From positions 4,340,001 through 4,404,000 of the forward strand of contig JANTQA010000032.1 in NCBI GenBank assembly GCA_027625915.1: a stretch of DNA of 64,000 nucleotides, read 5' to 3'. The translations under genes and the position numbers were made by a program. Below, piece after piece: positions 57,689 through 64,000 of this stretch. Source of the DNA: Anaeramoeba flamelloides. Its lineage: Eukaryota > Metamonada > Anaeramoebidae. The notes under the pieces were generated by a model. That model did not search any database. It saw only the letters and a list, made by a program, of their open reading frames with translations, and was not told the DNA's origin. Every line of letters starts with the position of its first letter. Positions within the stretch are counted from its first letter, which is position 1.

Positions 57689-57885
57689 CAGTCGGTTTCA
57701 CTTTTAAGACACAAACTTTCAACGAAATTTAAGGCACAAAAAAAATCTCAAATTAAGGCACAAAATTTGGATTTTTAATTTTTACAAATTAATTTACTAG
57801 AATTTGAATTTTGTGCCTTAATTTGAGATTTTTTTTGTGCCTTAAATTTCGTTGATAGTTTGTGCCTTAAAAGTGGAACTGACTG
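57689..57885. mobile_element. Palindromic CAGTC MITE, well preserved (Tc1/mariner-like)
   Basis: Two arms of about 85 bp are near-perfect inverted repeats: CAGTCGGTTTCACTTTTAAG at the left and, reverse-complemented, CAGTCAGTTCCACTTTTAAG at the right. Both arms continue with AACGAAATTTAAGGCACAAA. TA dinucleotides flank both ends (GAATA|CAG ... CTG|TATTC), as in Tc1/mariner insertion. Non-coding. Confidence 0.85.
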
Positions 57886-58449
57886 TATTCATAAATATTC
57901 AAAAATATAAAGAAAGATATTTAGGTAATAATAACCCAATGCTATCAATGTATTATTACTGAATAAAAACAAAATGAAAAAAAGAACCTCAAATAAAAGA
58001 AATTATTTTTATTTTTTTTGCTTTCCAGGTTTATTTATTATGTTTTTTACACAATATTTTCAAATTAATATAAAACTTTTATACAATATTTTCAAAAAAT
58101 TGAAAAAAGAAATTTTATTAAGAAAATAAAAAATAATTTTATTCTTTTAGCAATGGGTAACTCTCTCTCTCTATATATATATATATATTCAAAATAAATA
58201 ATTATTTTTGTTTGCATCACCATTTTCGTATTAAAGATTTTCCGACCTGTTAGAATCATCTTTTATGAATGAATCACCCTTGTTTAAATACTTTGAAAGT
58301 TTATTAAAAGAAAAAAAAATATTTTGGATATTGTAAAATTGAAATAATTTTTTAGTATTTTTATTCTTTTTTTCTCATTTTACTTTTTTTAATTTTTTCG
58401 GAGCAGAATTAATTTTCATTTTTTGTCAATTACAATATCTATAATATCT

Positions 58450-58750
58450 TGTTAAATATATGTCATTCTAATGTTACTGGAACGTTGGGAATTATTGTAG
58501 AGTAATATTTTTTTTTTTTTTTTTGGTATTTTGTTGGATCTTCAATCGAATCTCAAAATGAACATTCTTCCTTTTTTCAATAGATGCCCAAGAATTTTAA
58601 TTTAAAAATTTTGAAAAAAATCAATTGATTGTTTAAATTTACTGAATATAAATATCAAGTATTCTGTGATTTATATATTATTCTACTTATTTCTTACTAT
58701 CATTTAAAGGCCAATTATAAAAAAATAAAAGATATTTGGGAAAAGGAACG
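58450..58750 (+). mobile_element. MITE-5 partial copy
   Basis: GTCATTCTAATGTTACTGGA, then TTCAATAGATGCCCAAGAAT, TACTTATTTCTTACTATCAT and AAGATATTTGGGAAAAGGAA parallel 6085-6525 in order. Lacks a clean right terminus; a C12 tract follows at 58782-58793. Confidence 0.55.
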
Positions 58751-58864
58751 GGTTTTTTACAGAATCAAGTTTTATTTTAGACCCCCCCCCCCCTCTAAAA
58801 AAATCCTAAAAAATGAACAATTTCCCCCATTTTTTCAGAAAAAAACCTTATTACACCATATTGC

Positions 58865-58890
58865 AAAAATTGTGACCCACCTGAAATAAT

Positions 58891-58926
<36 letters not shown>

Positions 58927-59465
58927 CTTGGGTATCCAAGAAAAAATAATCATCACTTATTATTATTAATCCACTTTTAAATTATTCTAAACCTATAAAA
59001 AAACCGGATATTTTAAAAATTTTAAAACGAAAAAACCAAAAACCATAAAAAAAAAATGAATAGCAATTTTTGAAATAATTAATTATTTTTTTTCATTATT
59101 AAATTTTCACAAGAAACAAATAAGGTTTTGATAATAATCATACCCATCTTAAAAATACATTACAAAGTCTCAATTTTCTTAGTGATTATTTATCTTTTCG
59201 AAGATAAATAGTTTTCCACATGATCTATTTTTTTCAAAAAAAAAAAAAAGAAAAAGAAAAACAAAAGAAACAAAAAAATTCAAAAAAGAGAAAGTAAACC
59301 CTAAAATAGAAAAACAAAAATTTGAAAAAGCATAAAATAATTTTATGAATTAGTAAAAAAACATATACTATCAAAAAAATTGAAAAAAAAAACTGTGATA
59401 TGCTTATGGTGTAAACAAAAGAAAACCACTCCCAACTATTTTATAATGTGAATCAACATTTTTAA
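58865..59465 (-). mobile_element. R1 MITE, complete copy, reverse
   Basis: Left end TGCAAAAATTGTGACCCACC followed by TGAAATAATAAATTGA (same as at 2262), internal motif ATAGCAATTTTTGAAATAAT near 59062, and right end TTATAATGTGAATCAACATT near 59441. The A-rich interior parallels 2570-2760. Confidence 0.65.
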
Positions 59466-60319
59466 AATTTATTTTGGTGTTTGAATTTTGTAAACAAGCT
59501 TTATGGATCATTCATCATTGTTTAATAGAGTATTTTAAATAAAATAAAAATTGATTTATTACTTTTTTTTCACAAGATTTACACAAAATAATTTCTAAAT
59601 TGCTAAAAAAATTCACAAAAAAGGGAACAATTGTAAAAAGTTTCGAAAATTATTGTGTTCGAACTTTATAAAAAAATTAATTTTACACCTTCTATTTGGG
59701 AACTCTTTCATTAAAAACAATGTTTTTTTTTGTAACTTATTTGATAAAATAGAGTGAGAGTTATAAATATATGGCGTAGTACTATTATTTTCCAATTAAT
59801 AAAATTAAATTTTTATTTCAATTTTCAAAAAAAAAAATTTAATTATTAGTTTAAAAAAGTGAATAGAGTCACCAAAAGCCAATTAAAAAATAATATTTTT
59901 CGAGATTTAATCCAGTATCCCCTCATTGAACTTTGGGATAAAAATTTCATAATGATAATTCAGTTTTAATATTATTTAGAAGATGTTAAATACTATTCAA
60001 AGCTTAGTACCTCATACCCATTCTAAAGATCGATTTCATTACCTTTAATTTATGTATGAAAAAAAAGAAGATATCCAATTGACAATGTAAAATTCATAGG
60101 ATACTTGCAACCACTTACTTATCTAAGAACTGGTAATTCAGTTACATAGAAATTAACACAGTATTCTAGAAACGATCAGATCTTTCAGTTTCAGAGTGCG
60201 TTAAAACCTAAATTCTAATAATAAATCTGAAAAATTTTTCACTTCATTTTTATTTTTTCTTTTCTATTGTTGTGAAAATAAAGCATGAAGAAAAGTTTAA
60301 TATATGTTCCAAAATAAAA

Positions 60320-60690
60320 AATGTGTTGTTTTTGTTTTAGAAGACCTACACATCAACCGATCAAAGAAACCAACAATAACCAATACTTAAATATGGTATC
60401 GATTTCTTAAAGTTATATTATTTAAAAATAAATATTAAAAATAAATATTAAAAATAAAGGATCAAATTCAAAATTTATCTCAAAAGAGAGTAAATTTTTC
60501 TAAATCAAAAAAATAAAAAAATTTGAAAAACAATTCAGAATATTTTGAAAAACTTTTCAACTAGTTGCATGGATAATTTAAATTTTACTGAAAATATCAA
60601 GGGATTTACTTTCAAAATTGATTTGAACTTAGTTATACTATTTGGTTGTTGAATTGGATGTTGCCTTGAAATAAAAAGAAAAAAAATCTC
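60320..60690 (-). repeat. R8 interspersed repeat, reverse
   Basis: GAAGACCTACACATCAACCG, ACTTTCAAAATTGATTTGAA and GAATTGGATGTTGCCTTGAA are the reverse complements of R8 blocks at 29850-30210. Contains a small tandem of AATAAATATTAAA units near 60428. Confidence 0.6.
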
Positions 60691-61119
60691 TGAATATATT
60701 TTGTAACACAGATTATAGTCGTTGTTAAGAACGCATTATTTTGATCACTGTAAACTGAGTTATCCAAGAAATAGAATGAGATTTAATCTCTATATATTTG
60801 ACTGATCCTTTTTTGTTGTTAAATATTAAGAAATATGGCAAGAACTAAGAATCCTCATGAAACAATTATTGAATAATTGAAAAAAAGATAAACAAATGAA
60901 AATTTTTCTTTTTTTTTTTTTGAATATTAGTAATGTAACAACTCCCTTAAGTACTTAATTAAACAGTGAATGGCGATTTCGAAGCGTTGGTGTACTTTGG
61001 CAATGCTTTTAATCTTTTAAAGAAGGAATTAACTTGTGATAAAGATTGTGTCTATTTGGAAATAATCATTTTTTTTATCTTTATTAAAATTAAATTTTAA
61101 TCCTTTTATATAAATCCAA

Positions 61120-61554
61120 ATGACAACAAACACTGAAGAAAAAGTACCAGAAAGAATATTAGTTCCTTTTGCAGAGCCATTAGCCGGAAAAAAATTAACA
61201 AAAAGGGTCTTAAAAATTGTACGTAAAGCACAAGAATCAAAACACTTATTCCGAGGCGTTAAAGAAGTCCAAAAGGCACTTCGTAAAAAAAACACTGGGT
61301 TATGTTTAATCGCAGCAGACGTTTCGCCAATGGATGTTATTTCTCATCTCCCTGTCACATGTGAAAACTACAGCGTTCCTTATTTATTCATCCCTTCGAA
61401 AACAGATCTTGGCACAGCAGCTAAAACTCGCCGATCAACATGTTGTGTATTAATCTCCCCTAAAGACGATCCAAAGTATTTTAAACATTATGAAAAATGC
61501 TTGAATGAAACAATTGCACTTCAAAAACCAAGTGACAATGATATTGAATTTTAA
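61120..61554 (+). CDS. NHP2: NHP2, H/ACA snoRNP protein (L7Ae family)
   Basis: Single exon, 144 residues (human NHP2 has 153), ATG at 61120 (MTTNTEEKVPERILVPFAEP). Family blocks in order: PLAGKKLTKRVLKIVRKA, LFRGVKEVQKALRKKNTGLC, ADVSPMDVISHLPVTCENY, VPYLFIPSKTDLGTAAKTRR and a C-terminal Cys-Val-Leu-Ile strand. The RGVKEV motif is the L7Ae RNA-binding signature. NHP2 binds H/ACA guide RNAs with Nop10, dyskerin/Cbf5 and Gar1 for rRNA pseudouridylation in the nucleolus, and in some lineages telomerase RNA. GKKLTKR and TKTRR-like basic residues agree with NHP2 rather than ribosomal protein L7A or SNU13, though SNU13 is a close relative. No intron. Richer in G and C than its surroundings. Confidence 0.93.
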   Translation: MTTNTEEKVPERILVPFAEPLAGKKLTKRVLKIVRKAQESKHLFRGVKEVQKALRKKNTGLCLIAADVSPMDVISHLPVTCENYSVPYLFIPSKTDLGTAAKTRRSTCCVLISPKDDPKYFKHYEKCLNETIALQKPSDNDIEF

Positions 61555-64000
61555 TTTTTAAAGTAATTTCACTTATCTTTTTATAAAAAATAAAATAAAA
61601 AATAATTAACAACAATAAAATACCCATACACCATAACCTTAAAATTAGATCAAAAAAAGCTTTTTTTATTGGTTTTTCTTTTTCATTTTCTTTTTCATTG
61701 TCTTTTTCTTTTTCTTTTTTTTTTATTTTTGTTTTGATTCCAGCAACTCACTTTATGAAAGATCGATTAAAATATTGAAATTTCCCATAAGAAATTTTTT
61801 TAAATTTCTTTTGCTTTTTTCTTTTTCTTCCTAAAATAACTAATTACAAATTTCTTTCATACACCAACTTTCCAATTATACGAATATTTGCAACAAAACA
61901 CAAAAAACAAATTTTTTATTGTTTTGTACACGTAATTATTTTGTTTTTTTTTTTTTTTCATCCAAATTTGTCAAACTCAATACACCTTCAAAAAGAAATA
62001 AAGGCTGTTATTTTCCAATTAGTTAATGAAATTTTATTTTTAAGTTTCAGAATATTGTAAGAATTATAAGTTGAAAAAAAGCCAAAGGATCTTTCTCAGA
62101 AATTATTTAAAAATGATATTTTGAAAAAAATTAAGGAGGCAAGAACACTTTACCATTTTGAAAAATTTTGATTGTGTAAACCTGCCTGAAAAATATTTTG
62201 AGTACCACCAGATATTGAAACTTTGAAACCAAAACACCATTCGATGCTCTATTTATGAAAAGAAAACGAACCTCAAAGTAATTCAGAGTTGAAAATTTCA
62301 TTTTTCGATTTTTTGAACATTTTTTTTTTGATTAAATTTTTGGTTTTATTAAATTTGGTTTTGGATCTAGAAATGTGTTTATACGAATGAGTGAAATTAA
62401 TCAAAGAGTAAACCAAAAAAATAGACCCGAAAAGATGTGTATTCTAAACAAATATTTTATTTTTAAAAGACCAAACAAGAAAGTTCACCATTTCAAATAA
62501 ATTTGTTGAAATCAAGAATGATAAAAAAAAATTGACCAAAGCCTATTTTGGAAGATTTGTTTTCGTTTTCTTCTTTAATTTTTATGAATCCAAACAATTT
62601 ATTACCTTCGATCTCTCACCCCATTACTATTTATTATTATTTTACAAAACAATTTTTAATTTACTTTTTGAAATTCTTTTTTAAAATATTTTTATAAACT
62701 TCACAAAAACAAAGGATACTATTTTAAAGATTAAAGAAAAACGAGGCTGAATTCTTGGAATCAAAAAAAAGCTACAAAAGATTAAATCTCCCCAAAAAAA
62801 AGAAAATATCTTGATGAAAAAATTTCAATCAATATTCAGAATTATTTTGATTAGTTCTCAATTTAATGGAAAATAAATAATTATAAAATCAAACGAATAC
62901 ATCAAATAATCCTTGATTTCTTTAGAAGAGGAATTTTAAAAAAACCCTATTTTCTGGAACAAAAAAATGAATTAGATGAACTAAAATGAAAATAGGATTT
63001 TTCAAATCATTTTGGAAAATCTTTAAAAATAAAAAGTAGTTTGTTTCTCAGAAATTTTACAAACAAAAGTATTTCGATGAAAAATTAAAAATAAAACCAA
63101 ATAAAGAAGAAGTAATTTTATCGAATGTTACAGATCAATCAATAAATGATTTTTATCTATTTTTTTGATTAATCTTTTCATTTTTTTGATATCCATTTTT
63201 TAGTTAGTATGAAAATATATTATACTAGTATATATTCCACTCTTGTATTTGTTAAAATATCAATGTTTTTGGCTAAAGAAAAGATTTGAAGAATTCAGTT
63301 TCACATATATTGCGGCACTCAAAATTTGAAGAAAGTACTTACTTCATTAATTGTGCTTTTCTGTGTGAACTTTGAGATAACTTTTAATTAGTGTCATTTG
63401 ATTTTAATAGTCTTATCCAACGCAATTGGAATTGTTTTGGCAAACCTTTAATAAATGAAAAAATATGATATTTTCCAATCAAAGAAACGAAAACCTTTCA
63501 CTGGTATCTGAATAGTAAAATGTGAAAACAATTTCACTTCATTTTCCTATTTTTTTATTTTCAAAATGTAGATTTGTTTTTATGCCTATACAAAAGTAAA
63601 TATGAATGTTGTAAAAAATAGAATTTTTACAATTTTAGAGATAAATAATGAGTTCCATGCATTTATCAAAATTTTGGTAATAGTAAATATAATATCTGAT
63701 TATTTGAATAGACTAAGAACACTTTTAATCAAAAAGTCGTATAGTAAACAACAATCTTTCAAATTTCAAAAAAAATATTTTTTAAAAAATGGTATTGGTA
63801 TTTGTCAACGATTTTATATTGAAAATCCCTTTGAGATCAAAAACCAAAACGGATATTTTGTTTACTATTACCAAAATTTGGATAAATACAAGGAACTTTT
63901 TATTTATCTCTAAAATTGTAAAAACTCTATTTTTTACGACATTCCTTATTTACACTTGTGTAGTCCTTCAATTAAAAAGATCTAAAAATTGGATTAAAGA
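61555..64000. other. Right-edge region without recognised gene
   Basis: T/C-rich sequence after NHP2, then AT-rich DNA. A MITE-5 fragment at 63480-63560 (CACTGGTATCTGAATA, TTTCACTTCATTTTCC). An ATG frame at 63602-63913 (103 codons, MNVVKNRIFTILEINNEFHA) shows no known domain and immediately follows the MITE fragment; it might be an exon of a gene beyond the window or chance. Confidence 0.45.
63602..63913 (+). CDS. Hypothetical ORF, 103 residues, doubtful
   Basis: True ATG start; rich in I, F, Y, N and K with no membrane segment, no signal peptide and no domain I recognise (NRLRTLLIKKSYSKQQSFKF; GYFVYYYQNLDKYKEL). Its length is only slightly more than chance expectation at this base composition. 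Listed because it is among the longest unassigned ATG frames in the right-hand 10 kb. Confidence 0.2.
   Translation: MNVVKNRIFTILEINNEFHAFIKILVIVNIISDYLNRLRTLLIKKSYSKQQSFKFQKKYFLKNGIGICQRFYIENPFEIKNQNGYFVYYYQNLDKYKELFIYL

Larger units (their letters stand above)
54234..61119. other. Intergenic, repeats only (polyQ gene to NHP2)
   Basis: Divergent gene pair. Recognised: repeat 55520-55720, MITE-5 pieces (56035-56165, 56845-57330, 58450-58750), a long A-rich tract (57350-57410), the palindromic CAGTC MITE, R1 (58865-59465) and R8 (60320-60690). 54300-55500, 57900-58400 and 59480-60300 otherwise show nothing specific. Short frames at 54681-54875, 58629-58889 and 59613-59795 have no domain; the second lies in MITE-5. 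Confidence 0.6.

Noticed and set aside
58629-58889. 86-codon ORF with RPPPPSKK
   Set aside because: Derived from a MITE-5 fragment and a C12 tract; proline run is the homopolymer.
1-64000. CRISPR arrays, operons or bacterial transfer
   Set aside because: No regularly spaced repeats with unique spacers; genes are intron-bearing and eukaryotic. The regular repeats seen are microsatellites, coding minisatellites and MITEs.

Overview
This is a strongly AT-rich eukaryotic nuclear segment. It has GT-AG introns, polyglutamine, polyasparagine and lysine-rich low-complexity protein regions, and a very dense load of small DNA transposons, LINE fragments and palindromic repeats. The gene set is RGS fused to DUF547, Golgi and endosomal SNAREs, a CK2-like kinase, a UBX adaptor, TMEM214, Pumilio and NHP2. 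This fits a free-living amoeboid or flagellate protist. The low-complexity style recalls Anaeramoeba or dictyostelids, but the species cannot be fixed from this window. No bacterial, organellar, tRNA, rRNA or CRISPR feature was seen.

Layout. 1-3519 (+) is the 3' part of a Pumilio/PUF gene. 3520-11348 is repeats only: LINE copies, several MITE families and foldback modules. 11349-19202 (+) is a two-exon RGS-DUF547 gene split inside the RGS domain by a 4.4 kb intron holding two TIR elements. 19203-23333 is repeats. 23334-24569 (-) is a thioredoxin-UBA-UBX protein. 24570-28581 is repeats. 28582-33502 (+) is a CK2-alpha-like kinase with a LINE in a 3.5 kb intron and a possible signal-peptide first exon. 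33503-35737 holds a perfect 194-bp inverted repeat. 35738-41073 (+) is a four-exon syntaxin-6-type SNARE, followed convergently by membrin/Bos1 at 41998-42987 (-). 45050-49881 (+) is a TMEM214-like ER protein. 53556-54233 (-) is a polyQ coiled-coil, bZIP-like protein. 61120-61554 (+) is the H/ACA snoRNP protein NHP2. The remaining sequence is repeat-derived.

How the genes relate. They are unrelated housekeeping and signalling genes with no operon logic. Two SNAREs (syntaxin 6 and membrin) lie next to each other and TMEM214 follows, so three secretory-pathway membrane proteins cluster within 14 kb. That may be chance. Most spliced genes pair short introns (about 0.1-0.35 kb) with one greatly expanded intron (2-4.4 kb) filled with repeats.

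The repeats are the most unusual part. At least six MITE-like families with recognisable inverted ends recur within 64 kb. A foldback family with interchangeable palindromic modules, short TGTCGT...ACGACA ends and a conserved leader sits inside three LINE copies, and uninterrupted LINE copies provide empty sites. Exon joins were inferred from reading frame, splice sites and remembered family alignments; no search was run.
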